Positions 25,669 to 34,100 of a stretch of DNA of 64,000 nt are shown here, one piece after another (the stretch's first letter is position 1; each line of letters begins with the position of its first letter). The translations under genes and the position numbers were made by a program. The notes beneath the pieces are model-generated. The model did no database searches and was not told the origin of the DNA. It worked only from the letters and a program-made list of their open reading frames with translations. Source of the DNA: DAIDKA01 sp035487155 (GTDB taxonomy: Bacteria > Pseudomonadota > Gammaproteobacteria > Steroidobacterales > Steroidobacteraceae). The DNA is taken from assembly GCA_035487155.1 (NCBI GenBank), contig DATHMK010000054.1:1-64000 (forward strand). The letters are read 5' to 3'.

Positions 25669-25731
25669 TCCGGTAAAGTAATCGGCCAAAGCGCCGGAGG
25701 CAAGCGGTTTCGGGGTCGGTTTGCGGCTAGA

Positions 25732-26115
25732 ATGCGCAACGTGAGTAGCCCCCGCAAGAACCTCTCATTTGCCAGGCGGCTGGGTTTCGCATTGGCGGGC
25801 CTGGCGCATTCGATACGCCGGGGGCGCAGTGTGCAGATGCAGCTGGCGGCGCTGCTGGCGGTGCTGGTGGTGCTGGGCTACCTGCGCCCGCCGGCGGTGT
25901 GGTGGGCCCTGGCGAGCCTGTGTGCCGCGCTGGTGCTGGCGGCGGAACTGTTCAACACCGCAATCGAACACCTGGCCGACCATGTCCAGCCCGAACTGCA
26001 TCCCCAGATCCGCCTTGTCAAAGACTGCGCTGCGGCGGCGGTGTTGTGCGCCGCCGTGGGCGCCGTTGGGGTGGGGGTGGCTTTCGTGGTAGAGCTGGCC
26101 GGGCATTGGCGCTAG
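25732..26115 (+). CDS. dgkA: Diacylglycerol/undecaprenol kinase, DgkA family
   Basis: 127 aa from ATG 25732. Three membrane helices; the family signature is ELFNTAIEHLADHVQPELHP followed by LVKDCAAAAVL, which holds the catalytic Glu and the nucleotide/lipid-binding residues. It phosphorylates diacylglycerol or undecaprenol at the inner membrane. It is divergent from the PAP2 phosphatase, which would act in the opposite direction. A small membrane protein and an HTH regulator follow on the same strand. Confidence 0.9.
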   Translation: MRNVSSPRKNLSFARRLGFALAGLAHSIRRGRSVQMQLAALLAVLVVLGYLRPPAVWWALASLCAALVLAAELFNTAIEHLADHVQPELHPQIRLVKDCAAAAVLCAAVGAVGVGVAFVVELAGHWR

Positions 26116-26127
26116 AGTTACTGCACG

Positions 26128-26745
26128 GTGGCTGATCTATACAAGGCATTGGCGCAGATACAGGCGATCCGGGGACAGGTCGCCCGGGGCTCGGAATTTC
26201 GTGGTTACGGACCCGAGACCGTGGCCGCCACGGGACTGCTGGCGATGGCCGCGGCAGTGCTGCAGGCCGCGGCGGTGAAGAATCCTGCGCTCAATATGCT
26301 GGGGTACCTGGCGCTTTGGATCACGACGGCGGCGCTGGCGGTGCTGGTGACGGGGTTCCAGACCATCACCCGGACCCGGCGGGTGCATTCGGGTCTGGCG
26401 CGGCAGATGATGTTTTCCGCCGCCGAATCCTTCCTGCCGGCCATTGCGGCCGGCGTGCTGGTGACGCTGGTGCTGGTGCGCGATGGTCCGCAACATCTGT
26501 GGATGCTGCCCGGTTTATGGCAGATTTTTTACGGGCTGGGGATATTTGCCTCCTGCCGCTTCCTGCCACGACAGATGTTCGCCGTCGGGCTGTGGTTTCT
26601 GGCGACCGGCGCGCTGTGCCTGGCGACGGGCACGGGCGAACATGCCCTGTTGCCCTGGGAAATGGGCTTTCCGTTTGGGATCGGACAGCTGCTGATCGCC
26701 GCGGTGCTTAAATTCGGTTTTCGGGAGGCCGACGAGGATGCGTAG
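26128..26745 (+). CDS. Hypothetical multi-pass membrane protein paired with an HTH regulator
   Basis: 205 aa, GTG start 12 bp after dgkA. Five or six membrane helices (for example TVAATGLLAMAAAVLQAAAV and LWMLPGLWQIFYGLGIFASC). A His/Glu-containing patch GTGEHALLPWEMGFPFGIGQ lies before the last helix. I do not recognise a named family, but this kind of membrane protein is often followed by a winged-helix regulator, as here with an 8-bp overlap, so the two probably work together. Confidence 0.7.
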   Translation: MADLYKALAQIQAIRGQVARGSEFRGYGPETVAATGLLAMAAAVLQAAAVKNPALNMLGYLALWITTAALAVLVTGFQTITRTRRVHSGLARQMMFSAAESFLPAIAAGVLVTLVLVRDGPQHLWMLPGLWQIFYGLGIFASCRFLPRQMFAVGLWFLATGALCLATGTGEHALLPWEMGFPFGIGQLLIAAVLKFGFREADEDA

Positions 26746-27109
26746 CAGGAAGCCGGCGCGTCCGGCATTTGCCTTCGATGCCCTGGACAGCGTGATCCAC
26801 GAGCGTGCACGGCTGAGCGTGCTCACCTGCCTGGTCACCCACCCCAAGGGCCTGGGGTTTGCCGACCTGAAGGCCATGTGCGCCCTGACCGATGGCAACC
26901 TCAGCCGCCATCTGCAGGTACTGCGCAGCGCCAAGCTGATCGAGATCACCAAGGACCTCGACCACAGCCGGCCGCACACCTTCTGTCGCATCAGCGCGAG
27001 CGGGCGCAAGCGCTATCTGGAGTACCTCGCGGTATTGGAGCAGGTGATCCGTGATGTGGTCGCGGGCGAGAAGCCGGCGCAGGAAGAGGGCACCCAGGTT
27101 CCGGCCTGA
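26738..27109 (+). CDS. Winged-helix transcriptional regulator (HTH_34-like)
   Basis: 123 aa. The pattern LDSVIHERARLSVLTCLVTH, FADLKAMCALTDGNLSRHLQ, then LIEITKDL and a TFCRISASGRKRYLEYL tail matches small MarR/ArsR-like regulators of the HTH_34 kind. It overlaps the preceding membrane-protein gene by 8 bp. It ends 3 bp before the convergent LytTR regulator, where CCTGAG-T-CTCAGG contains both stop codons. Ligand unknown. Confidence 0.85.
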   Translation: MRSRKPARPAFAFDALDSVIHERARLSVLTCLVTHPKGLGFADLKAMCALTDGNLSRHLQVLRSAKLIEITKDLDHSRPHTFCRISASGRKRYLEYLAVLEQVIRDVVAGEKPAQEEGTQVPA

Positions 27110-27112
27110 GTC

Positions 27113-27904
27113 TCAGGACTGGCCGGTCCCCAGCTTCATGCTGTTCAAATGCTCGCGCACCGCTTCGCGGTGGCCCTCACTGCTGGTGACGGTGCTGCCG
27201 CAGGCCAGCACGAATATGAAGTCGCCGCGCGGCGTGCGGCTCAGTTGGCGGATATGGTTGACGTTGATCAGGCAGGAGCGGCTGATGCGCAGCATGGGCT
27301 GGCTGCTCAATGAAACTTCCGCCTGCTGCAGGGTGCTGCGGGCATGGTACTGCTCGCGACCGACGGTGAATTTCACGTAGTTGCGGTCCCCTTCGACCAG
27401 CTCGATGTCGGCGATATCCAGAATGTGCATGCTGCTGCCCGACTCCGCGATGATGCGCGGGGTGGTGTCCGACAGGGCTTTGACCTCGCGCTCCAGCCGG
27501 GCGACCACCGACTGCAGCGCATGGCGGCGCTCATCCGGATCCGCGTCGCCGCGTTTGCGCCGCACCCGCGCGACCGTGGTCTTGAAGCGCTGGTAATCAA
27601 AAGGTTTGAGCAGGTAGTCGCTGGCACAGACTTCGAAGGCCTCCAGCGCATAGCGGTCGTAGGCGGTCACGAACACGATGTCCGGCAGGTTCCGCTGATC
27701 CAGTGAGCGCGCCAGGGCGATGCCGTTGACGGTGTCGATCTGGATGTCCAGGAACAGCAGGTCCGGCGGATTGGCCTGGATGGCGCTCAACGCGCTGCGG
27801 CCGTCGCCGAACTCACCGGCAATGTCCAGGTCCGATTCGCGCGCACAGCATTCACGCAGGGTGCGCCGTGCCGCCGGTTCGTCATCGACGATCATCACCC
27901 GCAT
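27113..27904 (-). CDS. LytTR-family response regulator
   Basis: 263 aa. A receiver domain (RVMIVDDEPAARRTLRECC, phospho-Asp in DLLFLDIQID, Lys in DYLLKPFDYQ) is joined to a LytTR DNA-binding domain (HILDIADIELVEGDRNYVKF, LRISRSCLINVNHI). Its start overlaps the stop of the partner kinase by one base (TGATG). Together they form a LytS/LytR- or AlgZ/AlgR-type system. The C-terminal residues (REHLNSMKLGTGQS) are short and normal. Confidence 0.94.
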   Translation of the reverse strand: MRVMIVDDEPAARRTLRECCARESDLDIAGEFGDGRSALSAIQANPPDLLFLDIQIDTVNGIALARSLDQRNLPDIVFVTAYDRYALEAFEVCASDYLLKPFDYQRFKTTVARVRRKRGDADPDERRHALQSVVARLEREVKALSDTTPRIIAESGSSMHILDIADIELVEGDRNYVKFTVGREQYHARSTLQQAEVSLSSQPMLRISRSCLINVNHIRQLSRTPRGDFIFVLACGSTVTSSEGHREAVREHLNSMKLGTGQS

Positions 27905-29091
27905 CAGGCCGGTACCTTGGCGGCGGCGGCATCGGGCGCGGTGGGCTCACGCAGCAGCGGCATTTGCACCGTGGCCGTCCACAGCTGCGCCTCCCCCGAC
28001 TGCACCAGCAGTACGCCCCGATCGCCAAAGTGCACCGCCAGGCGCTCGCGCACATTGCGCAGCCCGATGCCGCCGTTGCCGCCGGTGGCCCCAGAGGTGG
28101 TATTGCGGATGATCACCCGCAGCTGCTGCGCCGTGGTCTGCACCCCGATGCTCACCGTGACCGCCGCGCTATGTCCGGCCAGTCCGTGCACCACCGCATT
28201 TTCGATCAGGGGTTGCAGAATCAGACTGGGGACCCACGCCACGGGCAGCGTCTGCGGTTCCGGCAGCGACAGGGTCAGCCGGTCCGCGAAGCGTTGCTGC
28301 TGCAGTTTCAGGTACAGGCTCGCGAACTGGATTTCCGCCGCCAGCGTCGTGAATTCAGTCTCCCCGGCAGCGAGCAGGCGGCGCAGCAGATCGCCCAGCT
28401 GGATGATCATGGCCTGCGCTGCGGCCGGATCCCATTCAATCTGACCGCGGATGGTATGCAGCAGATTGAACAGCGTGTGCGGGGAGAGCTGCATGCGCAG
28501 CGCCGCCAGGCGCGCGGCATTCCAGGCACGTTCCAGGGCGGCGCGCCGCAGCTCGGAGTCCCGGAAGCGCTGGTACAGCGAGAAACCGCTGACCAGCGCC
28601 AGCGCGAATCCATAGGTCAACAGGAAGCTGGTGGCGCTGGCGATGCGCAGCGGCAGCTCCGACTGTGGGCCCTGCCAGGGCATGTTCATGCGGTCTTCGG
28701 GTTCGGACATTTCCACCGTGTCACCCAGCAGATGCTCCGAGACGCCCAGCAGCGGGGAGGCGAGCAGGGCGAACACCAGCGCCAGCACCACCTGCAGCGG
28801 CACCCGTCGCGGCAAGGGCCGCCAGCCGATCCGCAGCGCCAGCTGTACGCACAGCAGCAGCACCGGATACAGCAGCAGGTGCTGCAGCGATCGGGCCGGC
28901 CAGGCCGCGAACAGATGCCCGCGCCCGTTCGGGTCACTGGACAGGTACAGGGACATATTGTGGGCGTACAGCACGTTGGAGACGGTGACGTAGATCCAGA
29001 AGGCCGTCAGTACCCCCAGCTGCGCCAGGGTGCCCAGACGGGTGCGATCACGTCCCGCGTCCACGGGCGTCCCCTGGGTCGCGGTATCCAC
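27904..29091 (-). CDS. LytS/AlgZ-type sensor histidine kinase
   Basis: 395 aa, GTG start. Four membrane helices in the first 190 residues (for example LLLYPVLLLCVQLALRIG, VVLALVFALLASPLL). The His_kinase domain has LRMQLSPHTLFNLLHTIRGQ with the phospho-His in SPHTLFN. HATPase_c follows with LILQPLIENAVVHG and GIGLRNVRERL. This kinase class pairs with LytTR regulators, encoded immediately downstream. The sensed signal is unknown; no separate sensor domain is present, so the membrane part itself probably senses. Confidence 0.93.
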   Translation of the reverse strand: MDTATQGTPVDAGRDRTRLGTLAQLGVLTAFWIYVTVSNVLYAHNMSLYLSSDPNGRGHLFAAWPARSLQHLLLYPVLLLCVQLALRIGWRPLPRRVPLQVVLALVFALLASPLLGVSEHLLGDTVEMSEPEDRMNMPWQGPQSELPLRIASATSFLLTYGFALALVSGFSLYQRFRDSELRRAALERAWNAARLAALRMQLSPHTLFNLLHTIRGQIEWDPAAAQAMIIQLGDLLRRLLAAGETEFTTLAAEIQFASLYLKLQQQRFADRLTLSLPEPQTLPVAWVPSLILQPLIENAVVHGLAGHSAAVTVSIGVQTTAQQLRVIIRNTTSGATGGNGGIGLRNVRERLAVHFGDRGVLLVQSGEAQLWTATVQMPLLREPTAPDAAAAKVPA

Positions 29092-29239
29092 AAGGCTAGC
29101 CTACACGGAATCGGCTGCTTTTCGCGCCATCTGGTACCAACCCGTGGGTCGCAGGGACGAGTGCGTTTGTCAGCCGCAGACCGCCACCCCCGACAGGGCG
29201 TTACATAGGCATGCCGGATGGGCATTCAGGAGAGCGACA

Positions 29240-29599
29240 ATGATTGCGGCACTGAGCAAGGGCAGCAGAGGGTACCCGGCAGGTATCGTGGCCGGTCTGA
29301 TGGGCGTCATGGTGCTGGCCACGGCGCCGGCGCCGGCGGTGGTGCCCGGCGGGGACCTCGCGGTGAATTATGCCGACCTGGACATCAACACCACGGCGGG
29401 CGCCGAGACCCTGTACGAGCGCATCCGAAGGGCTGCGGTGCAGGTGTGTCCCCAGGTGGACTTCGGCGACATCGAAAGACATGCGGTGGCCGTGCGTTGC
29501 CTGAACGAGGCGGTGGCACACGCCGTGAACAGCATCGCCAGCCCGCAGCTGGCGGCGGTGTATGCCGCGCGCACCCATCGGGCGCACACCCCGGCTTGA
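29240..29599 (+). CDS. UrcA family protein
   Basis: 119 aa from ATG 29240 with an AGGAGA ribosome site 6 nt upstream. A signal peptide (YPAGIVAGLMGVMVLATAPAPA) is followed by the UrcA core: VNYADLDINTTAGAETLYERIRRAA (shown in parts here as VNYADLDINTTAG and LYERIRRAAVQVC) and a late Cys in AVRCLNEAV. The two Cys probably form a disulfide in the periplasm. Function of the family is unknown. It stands alone. Confidence 0.85.
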   Translation: MIAALSKGSRGYPAGIVAGLMGVMVLATAPAPAVVPGGDLAVNYADLDINTTAGAETLYERIRRAAVQVCPQVDFGDIERHAVAVRCLNEAVAHAVNSIASPQLAAVYAARTHRAHTPA

Positions 29600-29606
29600 G
29601 CACGGT

Positions 29607-29664
29607 GGCCGGATCGGCGGCGACCTTCTGTAGGGGAGCCTAGTACCCCGCCGCTGATCCGGCC
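29607..29664. terminator. Long inverted repeat between convergent genes
   Basis: GGCCGGATCGGCGGCG at 29607-29622 pairs with 29649-29664 over 16 bp, one of them a G-T wobble, around a 26-nt loop. It sits between the UrcA stop and the last codons of the gamma-glutamyltransferase gene. No T-run follows on either side. A bidirectional terminator or mRNA-stabilising hairpin is likely. Confidence 0.5.
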
Positions 29665-31394
29665 GCCCGGCGATCGTCGCTGGCACCGTATAGCATCCCG
29701 GCTCGCATCCGGCCACCCAGCGCCGCGTCAGCCCCGGAGGAGGCCCGTCCACCGCCCGAGTCGACCTGGGGAATCACGATCAGCTCGGCGGCACCCCAGG
29801 GCGTTTGTTCCACGATTGAATAGCCGCGGGCCTGCAGCGCCTGCACGGTGTCGGCCGACAGCGCATAGGGCTCGGCAAAGATTGCATCCGGCAGCCACTG
29901 GTGGTGCAGCCGGGTGGCATTCACGGCCTCCTGCGGCTCCATGCCGTAATCGATGAGATTGAGCAACACTTCCAGGGTGATGGTGATGATGCGCGAGCCG
30001 CCGGGACTGCCCACCACCATCACGACCTTGCCATTCTTCAGTACCAGGGTCGGCGACATGGAAGACAGCGGCCGTTTGCCGGGCGCGATGGCGTTGGCCG
30101 CGCCCTGCACCAGTCCGAACAGATTCGGCACGCCGGGCTTGACCGTGAAGTCGTCCATCTCGTCATTGAGCATGTAGCCGGTGCCCGGGGCCATGACGCC
30201 GGCGCCAAACAGGCCATTGATGGTATAGGTCACCGATACCGCATTGCCCTGAGCATCGGCCACCGAGTAATGCGTGGTCTCAGGCTTTTCATGCGGCGGC
30301 GTTCCCGGCTTGATCAGCAAGGAGGACCCGGCGCGCACCGGATCGATCTGGGCACGGATCAGCCCCACATAATCCGCGGTCAGCAGCTTCTCCACCGGAT
30401 TGCGCACGAAGACCGGATCCCCGAGCAGCGAGTTGCGATCCACGTAGGCGTGTCGCATGGCTTCGGTCATCACATGGACGGCCTGTGCGGAGTGAAAGCC
30501 CATGCTCTTCAAGTCATAGCCTTCCAGGATCTGCAGCAGCTCGCACAGCGTCGTGCCCCCGGAGGAGGGTGGCGGCGCGGAGGCAACCTGGTAGCCCCGG
30601 TAGCTGCAGTAAACCGGCTCGCCTTCACTCACCGTGTAGTGATCCAGGTCGGCGGCGCTGATGATGCCGCCATGCTCGCGCATCGCCTGCGCCAGAAGTT
30701 CGGCATTGCCCGCCCGCTCGCCACTCTTATAGAAGGCATCGCTGCCGCGACGCGCGATGGCATCCAGGGTGCGTGCCAGCTGCGCCTGCACCAGACGCTC
30801 GCCCGGCTGGTAGCTTGAGCCATCCGCGTGCAGGAACACGCGCGCCGCCTCCGGATCATTGCGGAATCGGCGTGCCCCGGCATCGATGATGTCGGTGTCG
30901 CCACGGGTGAGGATGAAACCCTCGCGCGCCAGTTTGATGGCCGGCGCCATCACCGTGGCGCGCGGCAGGGTGCCATAGCGCTTCAAGGCGGTATCAAGGC
31001 CAAGCACTGTGCCCGGTACGGCCACCGCGCGGTAGCCGTCGATGCTGGCGCCCCGTAGCGGATTGCCATCCGGCCCCAGGTACATATCGGCGCTGGCCGC
31101 CGCGGCCGCCGTTTCGCGAAAGTTCAGGAACACATTGCGGCCGGTTGTTCCCAGGTGAATCACCATGAAGCCACCGCCGCCAAGGTTTCCGCAGCACGGA
31201 TTGGTGACCGCTTCGGCATAGCCCACCGCCACCGCGGCATCGACGGCATTGCCGCCCTGCTTGAGGATCTCGACCCCGACGTCGGAGGCCAGGTGCTGCG
31301 CCGAGACCACCATGCCATGGGCGGCTTCGAGCGCGGGTTTTGAGGCGGCGGCAGCGGGTCCGGCGCACAGCAGGGCGAGAAGAAGTACACGCAC
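29640..31394 (-). CDS. ggt: Gamma-glutamyltransferase
   Basis: 584 aa with a signal peptide (RVLLLALLCAGPAAA), so periplasmic. The proenzyme self-cleaves before the catalytic Thr in ETTHYSVADAQGNAVSVTY (Thr373), giving two subunits. The substrate carboxylate-binding Arg lies in LNFRETA, and NGLFGAGVMAPGTG is typical of the small subunit. It transfers or hydrolyses the gamma-glutamyl group of glutathione and related compounds. It follows the MFS gene on the same strand after 57 bp that contain a CCTTAG-N12-CTAAGG repeat. Confidence 0.95.
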   Translation of the reverse strand: MRVLLLALLCAGPAAAASKPALEAAHGMVVSAQHLASDVGVEILKQGGNAVDAAVAVGYAEAVTNPCCGNLGGGGFMVIHLGTTGRNVFLNFRETAAAAASADMYLGPDGNPLRGASIDGYRAVAVPGTVLGLDTALKRYGTLPRATVMAPAIKLAREGFILTRGDTDIIDAGARRFRNDPEAARVFLHADGSSYQPGERLVQAQLARTLDAIARRGSDAFYKSGERAGNAELLAQAMREHGGIISAADLDHYTVSEGEPVYCSYRGYQVASAPPPSSGGTTLCELLQILEGYDLKSMGFHSAQAVHVMTEAMRHAYVDRNSLLGDPVFVRNPVEKLLTADYVGLIRAQIDPVRAGSSLLIKPGTPPHEKPETTHYSVADAQGNAVSVTYTINGLFGAGVMAPGTGYMLNDEMDDFTVKPGVPNLFGLVQGAANAIAPGKRPLSSMSPTLVLKNGKVVMVVGSPGGSRIITITLEVLLNLIDYGMEPQEAVNATRLHHQWLPDAIFAEPYALSADTVQALQARGYSIVEQTPWGAAELIVIPQVDSGGGRASSGADAALGGRMRAGMLYGASDDRRAAGSAAGY

Positions 31395-31433
31395 GGTAAA
31401 CCCAATCAGTGCCAGTCAGTGAAGTGGCCAGGA

Positions 31434-31457
31434 CCTTAGCACAACGTCCTTCTAAGG
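31434..31457. other. Inverted repeat between MFS and ggt genes
   Basis: CCTTAG-N12-CTAAGG at 31434-31457, overlapping the stop codon of the MFS gene. It may be a weak attenuating hairpin between the two same-strand genes; it lacks a T-run. Confidence 0.3.
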
Positions 31458-32786
31458 TGGCGGCGCGGGTCGTGCGCGAAGCGCGATCGCGGCCACCAGG
31501 CTCAGCGCGCCGGCGGCCGAGAGGTAGTAGCCCACCCAGTCAAGCCCATGGGTTCTGGCCAGCCAGGTTGCAATATAAGGTGCCAGCGAAGCGCCCAGGA
31601 TGCCGGCCAGATTGAAGGACAGCGAGGCGCCGGTGTAGCGCACTGCGGTGGGAAACAGCTGCGCCAGTGCCGTACCCAGCGGACCATAGGTCAATCCCAT
31701 CAGCGCCAGACCCAGGCACAGATAGGCCAGGACCCCGAAGGTTGTGCCCGAGCCAAACAGCGGACCGGTGGTGAGGCCAAAGGCAGCGATCGCCGCCGCT
31801 GCGATGATCAGCACCGGCCGCGTGCCATGACGCTGGGCGAGCAGCGCGGACAGCGGTATCACGGCGCCGAAGAACGCCACCCCGATCATCTGCAGCACCA
31901 GGAAGTGCGATCGTGAGAAGCCCAGCGCCTCAGTGCCCCAGCTCAGCGTGAACACCGTCATCAGATAGAAGATGACGAAAGTGGCCGTGGCCATCAGGGT
32001 GCCCAGCACCACCTCGCGGGCGTGATGCGACCACAGCCGCAGCATCGGCACGCGCACGCGCTCCTGATTCTGGAGGGCGCGCCGGAAGGCAGGGGTCTCG
32101 GTCAGTGTCAGCCGCACATACAGCCCCACCAGAACCAGCGCGGCGCTGGCAATGAAGGGCAGACGCCAACCCCATCTGAACAACTGCCGCTCATCCAGCA
32201 CGGATGCCAGGAGCAGGAAGGCCCCCGTTGAGCACAGAAATCCCAAGGGCGCGCCCAGCTGCGGAAACATCCCGTAAATCGCGGCCCTGCCTGGGGGTGC
32301 ATTTTCCGTGGCCAGCAGCACCGCGCCGCCCCATTCACCCCCCAGACCGAATCCCTGACCGAATCGCAGCACCGCCAGCAGTACCGGTGCCCAGATGCCG
32401 AGCAGCGCATAGGTGGGCAGCAGGCCGATGCCCACGGTCGAGAGGCCCATGGTCAGCAGCGCGGCCACCAGAGTGGCCTTGCGGCCGATGCGATCACCGA
32501 AGTGCCCGAACACCGCCGAGCCGACCGGGCGCGCCAGGAAGGCCAGGGCAAAGGTGGCCAGCGACTGCAGGGTGGCCGTGCCCGGCTGCGCCAGGGGGAA
32601 GAACAGGCGCGGGAATACCAGTACCGCCGCGGTGGCATAGATATAGAAGTCGAAGAATTCAATTGTCGTGCCGGCCAGGCTGGCAACCAGTATCCGGACG
32701 GTGCCGTTGGTTGTAGGTGCCTCGGCCAAGTCAGTGTCAGAGGTACCTGCTTCCGCGCGGCTAACCAAAACGTAAGATTTGCTCAT
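31452..32786 (-). CDS. MFS transporter, metabolite:H+ symporter (MHS) family
   Basis: 444 aa with 12 membrane helices. The MHS signatures are GHFGDRIGRKATLVAALLTM in loop 2-3 and LRFGQGFGLGGEWGGAVLL in helix 5. Such transporters import organic acids, betaines or aromatic acids with protons (ShiA, PcaT, ProP relatives). Substrate not predictable, though the aromatic-type catabolic genes nearby would fit an organic acid. It is divergent from a small exported protein gene and possibly co-transcribed with ggt. Confidence 0.92.
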   Translation of the reverse strand: MSKSYVLVSRAEAGTSDTDLAEAPTTNGTVRILVASLAGTTIEFFDFYIYATAAVLVFPRLFFPLAQPGTATLQSLATFALAFLARPVGSAVFGHFGDRIGRKATLVAALLTMGLSTVGIGLLPTYALLGIWAPVLLAVLRFGQGFGLGGEWGGAVLLATENAPPGRAAIYGMFPQLGAPLGFLCSTGAFLLLASVLDERQLFRWGWRLPFIASAALVLVGLYVRLTLTETPAFRRALQNQERVRVPMLRLWSHHAREVVLGTLMATATFVIFYLMTVFTLSWGTEALGFSRSHFLVLQMIGVAFFGAVIPLSALLAQRHGTRPVLIIAAAAIAAFGLTTGPLFGSGTTFGVLAYLCLGLALMGLTYGPLGTALAQLFPTAVRYTGASLSFNLAGILGASLAPYIATWLARTHGLDWVGYYLSAAGALSLVAAIALRARPAPPP

Positions 32787-32853
32787 TTCAACTTCACAGT
32801 ACCCGCTGCGTTATACCCCTTGAGACAGTCACTCACAGTCAAAGGAGACTGCA

Positions 32854-33171
32854 ATGACCCGCAATAGACCTATTCTGGCCGCAATGGCCGCCGTGGCACT
32901 GGGCGCCGTGGTTGGCATCCATCCCGCGCCTGCCCAGGCGGGCGTTGACATCGATGTGGATGTGGCACCGCCTGAGGCTCGTGTGGTCGTGGCACCGCCC
33001 CCGCGCGCTGGCTTTGTCTGGGCTCCAGGCTTCTACCGCTGGGACGGGCATCGGCATGTGTGGCACGACGGCTACTGGCTGCGTGAGCGCCCCGGGTACC
33101 ACTGGGTGCCGGACGCCTGGGTGGCCAGAGGCCCGCACTATCACTACACGCGCGGTCACTGGGAGCGCTGA
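32854..33171 (+). CDS. Exported YXWGXW-type repeat protein
   Basis: 105 aa with an AAAGGAG ribosome site and a signal peptide (ILAAMAAVALGAVVGIHPAPAQA). The mature part is rich in Trp, Tyr, His and Pro with repeats like GFVWAPGFYRWDG, HVWHDGYWLRERPGYHWV and GPHYHYTRGHWER, the YXWGXW type found in many proteobacterial envelope proteins. The function is unknown; the aromatic and His-rich composition could bind metal or haem. It stands alone and ends at a strong hairpin. Confidence 0.8.
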   Translation: MTRNRPILAAMAAVALGAVVGIHPAPAQAGVDIDVDVAPPEARVVVAPPPRAGFVWAPGFYRWDGHRHVWHDGYWLRERPGYHWVPDAWVARGPHYHYTRGHWER

Positions 33172-33179
33172 GGTTGCCG

Positions 33180-33211
33180 GGGTGGTCCGGAGTCGCGATT
33201 CCGGGCCACCC
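33180..33211. terminator. Hairpin between convergent genes
   Basis: GGGTGGTCCGGA pairs with TCCGGGCCACCC around an 8-nt loop (12 pairs, one G-T). It lies between the stops at 33171 and 33223 of two convergent genes. No T-run follows, so Rho-independent termination is possible but unproven. Confidence 0.45.
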
Positions 33212-33222
33212 AGCCGCGGCCC

Positions 33223-34098
33223 TCAAGTCGGTGCGACCGTCGCCTCGCCGTAGGTGCGGGTGCCCAGGCCTTCGGGCGTGAAGATGCCATGGCCGGCGAT
33301 CCAGTCGCGCGACTGGTCAAAGGCTTCCTGGGTATAGGGCTCAAACACCAGACGCTCGCCCGGACCCCAACGGCGGGTGTCCATGCTGGCGTGGTAGCGA
33401 TGGGGAAATTCGCGCCGGTAATAGTGCGTGTACAGGTCCGGTCGCAGATCGATATCGCGTTGCGCACGGCGCAGGGCGCGGAAGAACTTCGCCAGATCCT
33501 CAGGATGCGGCGTGCCCGTGATCATGGTGGCGATCATGAAGGTGGTGTCGATGATCTTGCGAAAGCCAAGCTGCTCGGCGAAGTAATACGGTCCGCTGAA
33601 AAGTGCCGCCGCCGCCAGTTTCCCCTCCAGCAGCAACTCCAGGCGTTTGAACAGCATGCCGTCATTGAAGGACAGAGTGATCTGCTGCGCCGGCAGGTAC
33701 TGCTCCAGGGCCTGGATGCTGGAATAGTGACTGCCTGACTGATAGCCCACGGAGATCGGGACGCCGGCCAGGTCCTGAGGCACCAGGACCTGGGAAGCAG
33801 CGGGTACGAATATCGCCGCGGGCGTCACCGAGTAGGCACCGGTGTAGAGCTTGCCGTGACCTGCCGCGGCCGCGACATTCACCGTCCAGTGGCAGGCGCA
33901 GCTCACATCCGAGGCGCGGCCGGATTCCAGCGACTGATAGGCGCCGACCCTGGCGCCCTTGTCATGGACCTGTCCGGCCGTCTTCTGCACCTCCTCGTGG
34001 AAGGTGTACTCCAGGCCCTCGTCGCGAAAATAGCCCTTCTCTTCAGCCACCCACTCCTGCAAGCGGAAATGCGGCTGAATGATGAACTTGTCACCCAC
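33223..34098 (-). CDS. NMT1/THI5-like substrate-binding-fold protein without a signal peptide
   Basis: 291 aa, GTG start 2 bp after the stop of the ThDP enzyme gene. It has the periplasmic-binding-protein type 2 fold of NMT1/SsuA proteins (FRLQEWVAEEKGYFRDEGLEY; GVPISVGYQSGSHYSS) but no signal sequence and no transporter genes nearby. A CACH motif (DVSCACHWTVNVAAAAG) may bind metal. It is therefore probably a cytosolic ligand-binding or catalytic partner of the ThDP enzyme rather than a transport component. That is inference from lack of secretion signal and operon position. Confidence 0.75.
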   Translation of the reverse strand: MGDKFIIQPHFRLQEWVAEEKGYFRDEGLEYTFHEEVQKTAGQVHDKGARVGAYQSLESGRASDVSCACHWTVNVAAAAGHGKLYTGAYSVTPAAIFVPAASQVLVPQDLAGVPISVGYQSGSHYSSIQALEQYLPAQQITLSFNDGMLFKRLELLLEGKLAAAALFSGPYYFAEQLGFRKIIDTTFMIATMITGTPHPEDLAKFFRALRRAQRDIDLRPDLYTHYYRREFPHRYHASMDTRRWGPGERLVFEPYTQEAFDQSRDWIAGHGIFTPEGLGTRTYGEATVAPT

Positions 34099-34100
34099 CC

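Noticed and set aside
27105..27117. CCTGAG-T-CTCAGG as a terminator between convergent genes
   Set aside because: A single-base loop cannot form a normal hairpin; the symmetry comes mainly from two facing TGA stops.
27868..29208. 446-codon plus-strand frame over the LytS-type kinase
   Set aside because: Gln/Arg-rich shadow of two well-defined two-component genes.
33223..34098. ABC-transporter component call for the NMT1-like protein
   Set aside because: No signal peptide, ATPase or permease gene is present in the window.
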